From Robiginitomaculum sp. (lineage in GTDB: Bacteria; Pseudomonadota; Alphaproteobacteria; Caulobacterales; Maricaulaceae), in NCBI GenBank assembly GCA_002733495.1, contig NVVV01000063.1, forward strand, positions 62,001 to 126,000: 64,000 bases of DNA. Reading direction: 5' to 3'. A program made the translations under genes and the position numbers. The notes beneath the pieces are model-generated. The model was given only the letters and a program-made list of their open reading frames with translations. It ran no database searches and was not told where the DNA came from. This document shows, piece after piece, positions 17,363-26,840 of the stretch (position 1 is the first letter of the stretch; every line of letters begins with the position of its first letter).

Positions 17363-18307
17363 ATGAACGATGAAAACTTTATTTGGTGTGAAAAGTATCG
17401 CCCAAAGACCATTGAAGATACCATTCTTCCATCACATTTAAAGACGATGTTCTTAGAATTTATAAAGAAAAGAAATGTTCCAAATCTATTGCTGGTAGGA
17501 ACGGCAGGCATTGGTAAAACTACTGTGGCCAAAGCCTTATTGAATGAGCTGGATTCCGATTATATTGTTATCAACGGGTCAATGGACAACGGTATTGATA
17601 TATTGCGCACAAAAATATCAAATTTTGCAAGCTCTGTATCCTTTGCTGGAGGCCGTAAGTACGTGATCTTAGACGAAGCTGACTATCTTGTGGCAAAGTC
17701 TACACAGCCAGCCCTACGTAACTTCATAGAAGAGAATAGCAAGAACTGTGGTTTCATTCTGACATGTAATTACAAGAACAAAATAATTGAACCACTTCAC
17801 TCACGTTGTACCGTTATCGATTTCAAGATTCCTAAATCTGATATGCAAGGAATCGTCACCCAATTCTTTAGACGATCTTTGCAGATTCTTGATGCCGAGA
17901 ATGTGACCTATGACAAAGCCGCAGTCGCAAAACTAGTACAGACATATTACCCAGACTGGCGCAGAACTATTAATGAGCTCCAGAGATATTCCGCGACTGG
18001 GCATATCGATGAAGGAATACTTGTAAATACTTCCGAAAATGTTATAATGTCTTTACTGGACCTTATGAAAGCTAAAGATTTTACAGGCGTTCGCAGGTGG
18101 TTAGCTGAAAACTCTGATATGGATTCTAGTGAATTGTATGACAAATTGTACAGCATTCTTCCTGGGAAATTATCTGATACCCAAAGTGTCGCTGGTATGA
18201 TTGTCGTTCTAGCAGAGTATCAATATAAAGAAGCGTTTGTGGCTAATAGCGAAATCAACAGGGCCGCAGCAATGGCAACATTGATGGCAGAAATGAGCTG
18301 GAAGTAA
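17363..18307 (+). CDS. 44: clamp loader large subunit gp44
   Basis: AAA+ ATPase that opens the gp45 clamp. Start WCEKYRPKTIEDTILP is the classic RFC-like N-terminus. Walker A GTAGIGKTT (about 46), Walker B VILDEADYL (about 104), sensor region CNYKNKIIEPLHSRC with the SRC arginine finger. 314 residues against 319 in T4. Overlaps the next small gene (TAATG). Confidence 0.95.
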   Translation: MNDENFIWCEKYRPKTIEDTILPSHLKTMFLEFIKKRNVPNLLLVGTAGIGKTTVAKALLNELDSDYIVINGSMDNGIDILRTKISNFASSVSFAGGRKYVILDEADYLVAKSTQPALRNFIEENSKNCGFILTCNYKNKIIEPLHSRCTVIDFKIPKSDMQGIVTQFFRRSLQILDAENVTYDKAAVAKLVQTYYPDWRRTINELQRYSATGHIDEGILVNTSENVIMSLLDLMKAKDFTGVRRWLAENSDMDSSELYDKLYSILPGKLSDTQSVAGMIVVLAEYQYKEAFVANSEINRAAAMATLMAEMSWK

Positions 18308-18501
18308 TGTGGCCCTTTAATCTATTATTCAGAAAGAAGAAAAACACACAAAGTTTTTGCTTGAATTGTTCTGATGCGGTTGACACACGAACCGCACCGA
18401 CAATACGATTTCAATATTTTGTTGACGATGAAGCAAAGATAGCCACGGAACATTTATGTGAACCTTGTGCCCAAATGTTCAAAAGTAAGGATGATGAATG
18501 A
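18307..18501 (+). CDS. small zinc-ribbon-like protein
   Basis: 64 residues between the two clamp-loader genes, coupled to both. Cysteine pairs CLNC (about 18-21) and CEPC (about 51-54) predict one zinc site. The intervening RFQYFVDDEAKIATEHL looks like beta strands. Function unknown. Its place suggests co-expression with the loader, not necessarily membership in it. Confidence 0.7.
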   Translation: MWPFNLLFRKKKNTQSFCLNCSDAVDTRTAPTIRFQYFVDDEAKIATEHLCEPCAQMFKSKDDE

Positions 18502-18899
18502 GTAATCCATTTGACTATGTGACTTCGATCACATATAGCAAGAAGGATATTATTTCTGGTGCGGATGATGAAGACCTTATGGTACGGAATTATCCTCCAT
18601 TCATCGTGAATAAAGCTTTATCTTATTTTGCCGACACAGTTCTCCACGCGAATGAAATGAATATCAATCACCAATTGTCCAATAAAACCCAGTACTTGTT
18701 TCTACTAAATAGTATCAGACGAAGAAAGCGTTTTGCAAAGTGGGTTAAAGCCGCTGTACCTGATAATGAAATAGAAGCAATCTGTCTGGTATACGAATGT
18801 AATGCCAGAATAGCCGAACAGTATCGTGGTCTAATGAACAAAGCGCAAACTAAGTCTATTATGAAACTAGTTGAAACGGGCGGCCACAAAAAGAAATAA
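18498..18899 (+). CDS. 62: clamp loader small subunit gp62
   Basis: 133 residues, shorter than T4 gp62 (187). Family pattern: NPFDYVTSITYSKKDI, NYPPFIVNKALSYFADTVLHANEMN and LLNSIRRRKRFAKWVKA. The protein forms the single small subunit of the 4:1 gp44/62 loader. Overlaps the zinc-ribbon gene by four bases. Confidence 0.9.
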   Translation: MSNPFDYVTSITYSKKDIISGADDEDLMVRNYPPFIVNKALSYFADTVLHANEMNINHQLSNKTQYLFLLNSIRRRKRFAKWVKAAVPDNEIEAICLVYECNARIAEQYRGLMNKAQTKSIMKLVETGGHKKK

Positions 18900-18934
18900 C
18901 CGTCTGTAACGCCTACGCAGAAGAGGTTATAATA

Positions 18935-19333
18935 ATGGATGATATTTTCAGAGGATTGGGTGCAGAAATAGAACTGCAAAATCCCGAAGACTTTTTGAAA
19001 GTGAAAGAAACACTTACAAGAATAGGCATTGCATCACGCAAAACTAATACCCTTTACCAATCGTGTCACATTCTCCATAAACGCGGCAGATATTCCATCT
19101 TCCACTTTAAAGAGTTATTCGTACTTGATGGTAAAGCAGATGATTTCTCCGATGAAGACTTGGGTAGACGCAATACGATAGTTAATCTATTGGTAGAATG
19201 GAATCTGATTTCCACTGTTTATCCAGACGAAGTGTTTGAACCAACAGCACCATTATCCCAGATCAAAATTATCGCCTTTCGTGATAAGAAAGATTGGGAA
19301 CTATCACCAAAATACTCAATAGGTAAACGCTAA
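18935..19333 (+). CDS. regA: translational repressor RegA
   Basis: RNA-binding repressor that covers start regions of early mRNAs in T4. The conserved run NPEDFLKVKETLTRIGIAS, LYQSCHILHKRGRYSIFHFKE and the C-terminal KKDWELSPKYSIGKR match T4 RegA closely. 132 residues against 122, the difference being a short N-terminal extension. Position between gp62 and the polymerase block is as in T4. Confidence 0.95.
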   Translation: MDDIFRGLGAEIELQNPEDFLKVKETLTRIGIASRKTNTLYQSCHILHKRGRYSIFHFKELFVLDGKADDFSDEDLGRRNTIVNLLVEWNLISTVYPDEVFEPTAPLSQIKIIAFRDKKDWELSPKYSIGKR

Positions 19334-19349
19334 CAGAAAGCATTATATT

Positions 19350-19862
19350 ATGAACAAAACTTTGAAGATTTTTAAACATCGTCCTTATGCCCAAATACCA
19401 GAATACTCCACCGACCTTGCTGCATGTTTCGATTTAAGGGCATGTTTAGAGGAAGGTTCTACGTTAACATATTATACAGAAGAAAATGTAAAATCGTCAC
19501 GTGTGATAGGTGGCTTCCAAGCGGTAACTCTTTATAGCTACGAGCGCATTCTTATTCCAACAGGACTTATATTCGATTTATGTCCCGATCAATCCATGCG
19601 AATTCATAACCGATCTAGTATTCCTTGGAAGCACGGTGTAATTCTATGTAACGCTCAAGGTATAATTGATGCGGATTACACCAACGAAACATTCATCATG
19701 CTCCAAAATCTATCTACTGACCCTTTCGAAATCTGTCACGGTGATCGCATAGCCCAAGCTGAAATCGTCGAAACTATTCAAGTTAGTATGGCCGAAATCA
19801 CAGAGGCTCCTACTCAAAAGGGTAATCGTACAGGTGGTCACGGCAGCACTGGACGCAAATAG
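19350..19862 (+). CDS. dut: dUTPase (trimeric type)
   Basis: Hydrolyses dUTP to dUMP, keeping uracil out of DNA and feeding thymidylate synthase (36257-37117). All five motifs are visible: DLAACFDLRA (1), HNRSSIPWKHG (2), GIIDADYTNE (3), HGDRIAQAEI (4) and the glycine-rich tail GNRTGGHGSTGRK (5). 170 residues. A 25-residue insert between motifs 1 and 2 is typical of phage forms. Confidence 0.93.
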   Translation: MNKTLKIFKHRPYAQIPEYSTDLAACFDLRACLEEGSTLTYYTEENVKSSRVIGGFQAVTLYSYERILIPTGLIFDLCPDQSMRIHNRSSIPWKHGVILCNAQGIIDADYTNETFIMLQNLSTDPFEICHGDRIAQAEIVETIQVSMAEITEAPTQKGNRTGGHGSTGRK

Positions 19863-19863
19863 A

Positions 19864-20490
19864 TTATAATATTTTGCATTTGGGGCCATGCCATCGAGTA
19901 TGGGCATTCACCGACATACTCCTACTACAATGAGCACATTCAATTATGGAAAGTTTTTTGCCTATATGTGCATCACGCATTTTCTTTCGAGTATCACTAG
20001 ATGCTTTTTTGCCATACATAGGATTATTCTGACCCAACATTCGCTCAGAATGTTTAACCTTTCTTTCGTCTGTCCAATCTGGTATTTCTCTGACAGCATT
20101 TAAGATTTTCGCTAGTTTCTTTTGATGCTCATTTGATTTCGGTTTACGCATTTTCTGTCTAGTCTCATCACTCAAGGTATATCCACCACGGTTGTACCAC
20201 ACATCACCTCCATTATAAAGATTAAACCATTTATCGGAGGTAGCAGCACTAACCTTATTAAGAAATTTAGTTTCCCAAGAGACGGCAGCTTTCTTTGTTT
20301 TGAATCGTTTACGGACTTCAAACTTAAACTTGTCAATACCCTCTTCGGCTATCATATTTGTTACGATACGTGATGAACTAAAGTAGGTTATGCCTAAATC
20401 CCTAGGGTGACAGTTTCTTGCATATTTAACACCATAATACTTTACTCCAGATGAAATATGTGTTATTATATATGTAAATGGTACAGTCAT
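19864..20490 (-). CDS. GIY-YIG homing endonuclease with NUMOD-type repeats
   Basis: Minus-strand gene wedged between dut and gene 43, all of whose neighbours run forward, which marks it as an insertion. The N-terminal part (YIITHISSGVKYYGVKYA) is the GIY-YIG strand pair. SDETRQKMRK and ASSDTRKKMRDAHIGK are NUMOD3-like DNA-binding helices. The end has CAHC...HxxxxC, a possible zinc knuckle. 208 residues. SD GGAG on the minus strand with TATAAAAG just before it. Confidence 0.85.
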   Translation of the reverse strand: MTVPFTYIITHISSGVKYYGVKYARNCHPRDLGITYFSSSRIVTNMIAEEGIDKFKFEVRKRFKTKKAAVSWETKFLNKVSAATSDKWFNLYNGGDVWYNRGGYTLSDETRQKMRKPKSNEHQKKLAKILNAVREIPDWTDERKVKHSERMLGQNNPMYGKKASSDTRKKMRDAHIGKKLSIIECAHCSRSMSVNAHTRWHGPKCKIL

Positions 20491-20525
20491 ACCACTCTCC
20501 TTTTATACTTACAGGACTATTTATA

Positions 20526-23009
20526 ATGTCAACGTTTTACACTAACGTGTCGCGTTTGGGAAACAAGATTCTCTATCGCGGTTTCGACCACACAGGCAGA
20601 ATAGAAAAGAAGTTCGACTTTAGTCCGACACTATTTCTTCCCACCAAAGATGAGACTACAGGTTGGAAGGGCATTCATGATGAACCTCTGATGCCCAAAA
20701 CATTCGACACGATACGAGATTCCATAGAGTTCTACAAGAATTATAAAGATGTAGAGAATCTAGAAATAAGCGGCAACACAAATTACGTCGCACAATTCAT
20801 CCAATCCAAGTTCCCAGGCAAGATCAACTTTGATCCTAAACTGATTAATGTTGGTAACTTCGATATCGAGGTCAAATCCGATGAAGGTTTCCCTGAGCCA
20901 GATGAAGCCAAGTTCCCAGTGATTTCTATAGCCTATAAAAGTTCACACGAAAAGATTTATCGTATGTGGGGACTTATGGAATATGATGAGACTAAAACGA
21001 AACTGTCGGTGCCGATCAAATATATCAAATGTAAAGATGAGAAAGAACTACTACTACGGTTCATAGCTCATTGGGAAGCCAACTGTCCTGATATTATCAC
21101 TGGTTGGAATATGCACCTGTTTGATATTCCATATATCTGTAATCGTATTCTCCGCGTTCTAGGCGAACAAATGGTTAATCGTCTGTCTCCTTGGGGCCGC
21201 GTCAACTATAGAAAACGCAAGATAATGGGGCGTGAATTCGATAGTTATGAGATCGTAGGCGTTCAACAAATCGATTATATGGATGTGATCAAAAAGTTCG
21301 ACTTTACTTATGGCACAATGGAATCCTATGCGCTAGATCATGTTGCCTTTGTTATTCTGGGTGAACGGAAGTTATCTTACGAAGAACACGGATCACTTCA
21401 GAAGTTATTCGATAATGATCCTCAATTATTCGGAGATTATAACGTCCGAGATGTGGAACTTGTTGACCGCTTTGAACAACAACTGAAACTAATTGAACGT
21501 GTTATGGCTATTGCGTATCTCGGCGGTGTGAATTACGTTGATACTCTGGGTACAACTGGTATATGGGATTCAATTCTATATCGTTTCCTATCCAACATGA
21601 ATATTGCTGTACCGCGGGAACGTGGTAATATCAAGAGTTCATTCCCAGGTGGGCACGTTAAGGATGTTATGAAAGGCAAGCACGGTTGGCTTGAGTCTTT
21701 CGACCTCGACGCCCTTTATCCCAATCTGTTGGTGCAATATAATATGTCACCCGAAACTCTTGTTGATGGACCAGAATTTCCAAATGGTGTGGATCACTTC
21801 ATGGAAACTCCTGCCCAAGATACGACATATGCGGTAGCAGCAAACGGTGCCAGATTCCGTAAAGACAAGCAGGGAGTTATTCCTCAGATTGTCATTGAAT
21901 ATTATACAATGCGTAAAAAGATCAAAGGCGAAATGCTCTTGACCATGTCGGAAAACGAGAAGAATCCTAGTGAAAGTTTGAAACAAAAGATCATTCAACT
22001 TGACAACTCTCAAATGGCAGTTAAAATTTTGCTCAATTCGTTGTATGGAGCTTTGGGCAACGCTTACTTTCGCTATTATGATCTTCGTATCGCAACGGCT
22101 GTTACCCTGTCTGGACAGCTTACCATTCGCTGGTCCGAGCGTGTGGCCAACAAGATGATGAATTCTATCATGGGAACCGACACGGATTACGTTATTGCAA
22201 TTGATACTGACTCGATCTATGTGAATATGGACCCACTTGTCCAGAAGTTTAATCCCGCAAGTCCAGTTGACTTCCTCGATCAGACAGCCGCGAAGAAGTT
22301 CGTGCCTAAACTGGCTGAAGGATATGAGACATTGTTCAATCATATGAATGCCTACGATAGACGCATGGTCATGTCTCGTGAGGTTATTGCAGATAAAGGT
22401 GTCTGGATTGCCAAAAAATGTTATATGCTGAATGTGTTAGACAATGAGGGAGTTCGGTACGCAAAACCTAAGATGAAAATCATGGGACTGTCTGCCGTCA
22501 AATCATCCACACCTCAAGTTGTTCGTGATAAATTCAAGGAATGTTTCAAGGTTATTATGCATGGTACCGAGAAAGAGCTTCAAGGTTTTGTGTTAGATTT
22601 TGAGACAGAATTTTTTAGTCTGCCTCCTGAAGCTGTGTCGTTTCCTCGAGGCGTAACGAACCTCAAGAAATGGGAAAAGCCTCTCGTATTATATCAAAAA
22701 GGGTGCCCGATCCACGTGCGAGGTTCCATCATATTTAATGATCAGATTAAACAGAAAAAGCTTGACAAAAAGTATGAAATGATACAAAATGGTACGAAGA
22801 TAAAATTCTGTTATCTTAAAGTTCCCAATCACACAAGAGAAAATGTTATATCCTTTGCGGGATATTTGCCAGAAGAATTGGACCTACACAGATATGTCGA
22901 TTACAGAACACAATTTGAAAAGACATTCAAAGAGCCCCTTGATAAGATAGCCGGGGCCATAGGCTGGAACGTCGAACACATCAACACATTAGAAGCATTC
23001 TTTAAATAG
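20526..23009 (+). CDS. 43: DNA polymerase gp43 (family B)
   Basis: Replicative polymerase with proofreading. Exo I NVGNFDIEVK (about 115), Exo II ITGWNMHLFDIPYI, Exo III YNVRDVELVDRF. Pol A SFDLDALYPNL, Pol B ILLNSLYGALGNAYF, Pol C AIDTDSIYVNM. 827 residues against 898 in T4. The start is ATG 20526 (MSTFYTNVSRLGN); upstream in-frame codons back to 20478 overlap the homing endonuclease and are not needed. No split or intron seen. Confidence 0.96.
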   Translation: MSTFYTNVSRLGNKILYRGFDHTGRIEKKFDFSPTLFLPTKDETTGWKGIHDEPLMPKTFDTIRDSIEFYKNYKDVENLEISGNTNYVAQFIQSKFPGKINFDPKLINVGNFDIEVKSDEGFPEPDEAKFPVISIAYKSSHEKIYRMWGLMEYDETKTKLSVPIKYIKCKDEKELLLRFIAHWEANCPDIITGWNMHLFDIPYICNRILRVLGEQMVNRLSPWGRVNYRKRKIMGREFDSYEIVGVQQIDYMDVIKKFDFTYGTMESYALDHVAFVILGERKLSYEEHGSLQKLFDNDPQLFGDYNVRDVELVDRFEQQLKLIERVMAIAYLGGVNYVDTLGTTGIWDSILYRFLSNMNIAVPRERGNIKSSFPGGHVKDVMKGKHGWLESFDLDALYPNLLVQYNMSPETLVDGPEFPNGVDHFMETPAQDTTYAVAANGARFRKDKQGVIPQIVIEYYTMRKKIKGEMLLTMSENEKNPSESLKQKIIQLDNSQMAVKILLNSLYGALGNAYFRYYDLRIATAVTLSGQLTIRWSERVANKMMNSIMGTDTDYVIAIDTDSIYVNMDPLVQKFNPASPVDFLDQTAAKKFVPKLAEGYETLFNHMNAYDRRMVMSREVIADKGVWIAKKCYMLNVLDNEGVRYAKPKMKIMGLSAVKSSTPQVVRDKFKECFKVIMHGTEKELQGFVLDFETEFFSLPPEAVSFPRGVTNLKKWEKPLVLYQKGCPIHVRGSIIFNDQIKQKKLDKKYEMIQNGTKIKFCYLKVPNHTRENVISFAGYLPEELDLHRYVDYRTQFEKTFKEPLDKIAGAIGWNVEHINTLEAFFK

Positions 23010-23018
23010 GAGAATATT

Positions 23019-24068
23019 ATGTCTGCATTAAGAGATAAACTGGTTGCAGCCAGTACACTAAAATACACATCACCTCTGGAGAAATCGGAAGTATTTGGTC
23101 CCAAAGTTATGGTATCAACGGCGGTACCGATGATCAATGTCGCGCTATCAGGTCGTGTCGACGGAGGTATTAGTCCAGGTCTATTAACACTAGCTGGACC
23201 ATCGAAGCACTTTAAATCTGTATTCGGCCTAATCATGGCCGCGGCATGGATGAAGAAGCATAAAGATTGTGAATTGTTATTCTTTGATTCAGAATTCGGT
23301 TCACCTCTGTCCTACTTCGAAAGCCTTGGTATAGACACAACCCGTGTTACTCATATTCCCATTACCAACGTTGAGGAACTGAAAGTCGAAGTTTCAAATA
23401 TGTTAAGTGTGATCGGTAAGAAGGACAAAGTCTTTATTTTGATTGATTCTATCGGCAATCTGGCTTCAAAGAAAGAGGTCGATGATGCTATGGACGGCAA
23501 ATCTGTCGCCGATATGACCCGCGCCAAGCAATTGAAATCTGTATTCAGAATTATCACGCCGCATTTGACACTGAAGAAAATCCCTATGGTAGTAATCAAC
23601 CATACTTATATGACACAGGAAATGTTTAGTAAAGCTGTTGTGTCTGGCGGGACTGGCGTTTATTATTCTTCCGATGATGTGTGGATTATCGGACGTCAAC
23701 AAGACAAAGCCAAGGCTTCAGATAAAACTATCTCTGGATATAATTTCATTATTAATATTGACAAGTCACGTTCCGTCGTAGAAAAGAGTAAAATTCCGAT
23801 CACTGTGTCGTTTGAAGGCGGTGTCGCCAAGTTCTCGGGTCTATTCGAACTTGCCAAAGAGGCTGGAATTCTCACATCAGCAAAGGTCGGCTGGTATCAA
23901 TACGTTGATTCTGACGGTGTGGTAGACGAGTCTAAATCTTATCGTGCCCGAGACTTCGATAAAGATGAGGTTTTCTGGACAAAGGTGTTCAAAGAAACCA
24001 AATTCGCTGATTGGATTAAGAACAAATATACACTGTCTACTGGTTCATTGATTGAGGATGATGAATAG
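23019..24068 (+). CDS. uvsX: recombinase UvsX (RecA-like)
   Basis: Strand-exchange protein working with UvsY and UvsW. Walker A is the T4-style LAGPSKHFKSVFGL (about 53-66), Walker B VFILIDSIGNL (about 140). 349 residues against 391 in T4; the difference is mostly C-terminal. SD GGAGA eight bases before ATG. Confidence 0.95.
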   Translation: MSALRDKLVAASTLKYTSPLEKSEVFGPKVMVSTAVPMINVALSGRVDGGISPGLLTLAGPSKHFKSVFGLIMAAAWMKKHKDCELLFFDSEFGSPLSYFESLGIDTTRVTHIPITNVEELKVEVSNMLSVIGKKDKVFILIDSIGNLASKKEVDDAMDGKSVADMTRAKQLKSVFRIITPHLTLKKIPMVVINHTYMTQEMFSKAVVSGGTGVYYSSDDVWIIGRQQDKAKASDKTISGYNFIINIDKSRSVVEKSKIPITVSFEGGVAKFSGLFELAKEAGILTSAKVGWYQYVDSDGVVDESKSYRARDFDKDEVFWTKVFKETKFADWIKNKYTLSTGSLIEDDE

Positions 24069-24253
24069 TGGGCAAATTTAAAGCCTGTGTTGTAGAGTAT
24101 AAAGATGTTGGCGTAACGGAAATAGTATTGGAAGATACGACAATCGTTTGGCAACCACACGATACCAGTGTTGGACATGATGTTGATCTTGGATATAATC
24201 TTGACGGTAAACTTGTCGGAGTTAAGTTCTGGTCATTAGTAGGAAATAAATAA
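24068..24253 (+). CDS. small protein between uvsX and gp41
   Basis: 61 residues starting with GTG that overlaps the uvsX stop (TAGTG). TTIVWQPHDTSVGHDVDLGYNLDGKLVGVKFW has a two-strand layout like DUF2283-type small phage proteins. Function unknown. Confidence 0.65.
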   Translation: MGKFKACVVEYKDVGVTEIVLEDTTIVWQPHDTSVGHDVDLGYNLDGKLVGVKFWSLVGNK

Positions 24254-24254
24254 T

Positions 24255-25661
24255 ATGATTGAAGACACAATTCTTGCGGGTCTAGTACATAACGACGAAT
24301 ACGCAAGAAAAGTGATACCGTTCTTAAAGGAAGAATATTTTGACGACTTCAATGAGAAAGAAGTATTCAACCAAATACAGAAATATATTACAAAATATAA
24401 TGGGCTTCCCACTGCGGAAGCCCTCGGCATCGCGATAGGCAAAATCGATACGTTAAATGATGACCAGTATACTGGCATGATTGCGCTGGTTAACAATCTA
24501 AAATATGACTCAAAGACTGACATAGACTGGATAGTAGATGAAACCGAAAAGTTTTGTCAAGACAGATCAATATATAATGCCGTTCGCCAAGCAATTCTGG
24601 TTCTTGATGGTAAAGTAAAAGACCGAGATCGTGGATCAATTCCAGATTTACTATCGACCGCCCTTGGTGTCTCGTTTGATTCCAACATTGGTCACGATTT
24701 CATAGAAGATTCCCTTTCGCGCTACGATTTCTATCACCATCTCGAGGAACGGGTTCCGTTCGATCTCGAATACTTCAACAGAATTACCAAGGGTGGATTA
24801 CCGAACAAGTCTCTAAGCGTTTGTCTAGCTGGCACAGGTGTCGGTAAAACCATGTTTATGACCCATTGTGCGGCAGCGAACTTAATGCAGGGCAAGAGGG
24901 TTCTGTATATCACAAACGAGATGGCTGAAGAGCGCATTGCGGAACGTATTGATGCCAACTTGATGGACATAACCATCGATGAGTTGGGGCAGATACCGAA
25001 GCAAGATTTCATATCCCGTATGGATCGCATCAAGGCACGAACGACTGGTAATCTATTGATCAAAGAATACCCAACAGCTTCCGCTGGAGCTGCCCACTTT
25101 AGACATCTCCTAAACGAGTTAAAACTGAAAAAGAAGTTCAAGCCTGATATCATCTATATCGATTACCTGAATATTTGTGTCAGTTCTAGATTGAAGATGG
25201 GTTCCAATGTGAATTCATATACATATATTAAAGCTATCGCGGAAGAACTTCGTGGCTTGGCTGTCGAATTCAAACTTCCTATCATGACCGCGACTCAGAC
25301 AACACGTTCTGGTTTCAGCAATTCTGATGTCGGATTAGAAGATACTTCCGAATCTTTTGGTCTGCCCGCAACTGCCGACTTTATGTTCGCCCTTGTGTCA
25401 ACAGAAGAGTTGGAAGAACTTGGTCAACTTATGGTGAAACAACTCAAGAACAGATGGGGCGCAATTGATAATCCACGCCGCTTTGTCATAGGTGTTGAAC
25501 GCGCAAAAATGAAACTGTATGATACCGAGCAAACTTCCCAAGATGATTTGATGGAAGATAAGTCTGTTATGGACGACACAAAATTCGGTGAACGACAATA
25601 CGAGGACGAACGAAAGGGTGTATTTGGCAAGTTCAAAAAAGATACGTCCGAGTGGACATAA
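24255..25661 (+). CDS. 41: replicative DNA helicase gp41 (DnaB-like)
   Basis: Hexameric 5'-3' helicase partnered with primase gp61 (33948-34988). N-terminal helical domain (1-150), then a RecA-like domain with Walker A LAGTGVGKTMF (about 195) and Walker B IIYIDYLNI (about 300). ATQTTRSGFSNSD is the H3/arginine region. 468 residues against 475 in T4. The acidic C-terminal tail is as in T4. Confidence 0.95.
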   Translation: MIEDTILAGLVHNDEYARKVIPFLKEEYFDDFNEKEVFNQIQKYITKYNGLPTAEALGIAIGKIDTLNDDQYTGMIALVNNLKYDSKTDIDWIVDETEKFCQDRSIYNAVRQAILVLDGKVKDRDRGSIPDLLSTALGVSFDSNIGHDFIEDSLSRYDFYHHLEERVPFDLEYFNRITKGGLPNKSLSVCLAGTGVGKTMFMTHCAAANLMQGKRVLYITNEMAEERIAERIDANLMDITIDELGQIPKQDFISRMDRIKARTTGNLLIKEYPTASAGAAHFRHLLNELKLKKKFKPDIIYIDYLNICVSSRLKMGSNVNSYTYIKAIAEELRGLAVEFKLPIMTATQTTRSGFSNSDVGLEDTSESFGLPATADFMFALVSTEELEELGQLMVKQLKNRWGAIDNPRRFVIGVERAKMKLYDTEQTSQDDLMEDKSVMDDTKFGERQYEDERKGVFGKFKKDTSEWT

Positions 25662-25665
25662 AAGC

Positions 25666-25693
25666 TTGACAAATATACAATTTATTATATATA
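25666..25693 (+). promoter_or_regulatory. sigma-70 type promoter
   Basis: TTGACA 25666-25671 and an AT-rich -10 region TATATA ending 25693 (16-base spacer), before the 25720 small-gene block. Confidence 0.65.
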
Positions 25694-25719
25694 TTAATTC
25701 TTAGGTATAGGAGATAACA

Positions 25720-26085
25720 TTGTTCGGTTTTGGTAGAGATAAAGCGTATGCGCCCACCATTCCAAGATATTGTACCTCAACAGGTCACAATTTCGATAGA
25801 GAGTGTTATGATAATATAGATTGTGATATAGACACCTGTGTATCATGGTATATAATGTCACATTTCGCGAACAAACAAGGCGATCAAATCTTATCCTCCA
25901 CTGCCCATAAATATGTCGGAAGAAAGTTGTTATATAATTTTCACGACATAGACCACAAATATAAAAATCTTATTGATCAGTGGGACGCGACACATAACGA
26001 GTTCAATGGTGAATATCCTAAAAATATGGAGAAAAAACTGAATGCATTCCGACAAGGTTTTACGAACTCTGGACACAAAGGATGA
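25720..26085 (+). CDS. hypothetical protein
   Basis: 121 residues from TTG 25720, with AGGAG at a good distance and no ATG alternative. Contains CTSTGHNFDRECYDNIDCDIDTC, a cysteine-rich segment (five Cys within about 25 residues), followed by helices. I do not recognise a family. First gene of a run of small accessory genes. Confidence 0.6.
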   Translation: MFGFGRDKAYAPTIPRYCTSTGHNFDRECYDNIDCDIDTCVSWYIMSHFANKQGDQILSSTAHKYVGRKLLYNFHDIDHKYKNLIDQWDATHNEFNGEYPKNMEKKLNAFRQGFTNSGHKG

Positions 26086-26233
26086 TATCCTATATGCACT
26101 TGATGAGGCGAATATGTTAGAGTTATCTAGAACATATTATGATATCGATAACATGTTAGGTGTCGCAACACGATTATCTGGAGCACCATTTAAATGGGTG
26201 TCAGATATGTATATACATATGAAGGAAAAATAA
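26042..26233 (+). CDS. hypothetical protein
   Basis: 63 residues from ATG 26042, overlapping the previous gene by 44 bases. A later in-frame ATG at 26114 would remove the overlap and leave 39 residues. Mostly helical and acidic. No family recognised. Confidence 0.5.
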   Translation: MHSDKVLRTLDTKDDILYALDEANMLELSRTYYDIDNMLGVATRLSGAPFKWVSDMYIHMKEK

Positions 26234-26234
26234 C

Positions 26235-26354
26235 ATGATGATATTGTTAGTAATAACACACGCATTTAGAACAAACGATGACTTTAGTCCAGAGTTGTTA
26301 TATTTAGGTGCGTTTATATTCGATACATCTTTAATAAAATATTTGTTTACATAA
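26235..26354 (+). CDS. small membrane protein, copy 1 of a tandem pair
   Basis: 39 residues, AGGAAAAATAAC before ATG 26235. The pattern ILLVITHAF, a short polar turn, then LLYLGAFIFDTSLIKYLF suggests two short hydrophobic segments. It resembles the next gene along its whole length. Confidence 0.5.
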   Translation: MMILLVITHAFRTNDDFSPELLYLGAFIFDTSLIKYLFT

Positions 26355-26365
26355 GGAGAAATATT

Positions 26366-26494
26366 TTGACAATCTTAGCACTTTTAATTCACGCATTTAA
26401 ACCGCCAAGACATGATACCATAGGTGGTGTATATTGGGGAACAGTATTGTTGGACATGATGTTGATCGCCGTATTGTTTAAGGAAACATTATGA
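26366..26494 (+). CDS. small membrane protein, copy 2 of a tandem pair
   Basis: 42 residues from TTG 26366 behind AAGGAGAAATAT. ILALLIHAFK, a polar turn, then VYWGTVLLDMMLIAVLF mirrors the preceding protein (ILLVITHAFR...LYLGAFIFDTSLIKYLF), so the two are probably duplicates. Function unknown. Confidence 0.5.
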   Translation: MTILALLIHAFKPPRHDTIGGVYWGTVLLDMMLIAVLFKETL

Positions 26495-26540
26495 AAGATT
26501 TTACAGATGTTAGAACTGATTAAAAGAAAGTTAGATCGAG

Positions 26541-26840
26541 ATGGCTAAAAGAAAACATGAGCATTATATCAAGAAGTTTACACCGTTTGGAAAGTTTATA
26601 TACTTTTCTAAGTCCGCCACATTTTATTATAACGGTGATGGTTTAAATTTTTATTGGAACTGGTGGAATCCAATGTCATGGATTATAGGAATGGTAGTAG
26701 CTATTATCACAATCTTATGTTATGGAATTATCGAGACATGGAATGATCGAGATGAGTTGGGGTTCGGCTTGAACCCATGGTTTAAAACCCATCCTGATCG
26801 ATATGAACAATTTTATTGGAAAGAGAACACAAATGATTGA
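26541..26840 (+). CDS. single-pass membrane protein
   Basis: 99 residues: basic N-terminus (MAKRKHEHYIKKF), aromatic stretch, one clear membrane segment WIIGMVVAIITILCYGII (about 53-70), polar C-terminus. Function unknown. Confidence 0.65.
   Translation: MAKRKHEHYIKKFTPFGKFIYFSKSATFYYNGDGLNFYWNWWNPMSWIIGMVVAIITILCYGIIETWNDRDELGFGLNPWFKTHPDRYEQFYWKENTND

Noticed and set aside
20478-20525. Longer gp43 start at 20478
   Set aside because: Those codons overlap the endonuclease promoter and start on the other strand. ATG 20526 fits the family N-terminus.
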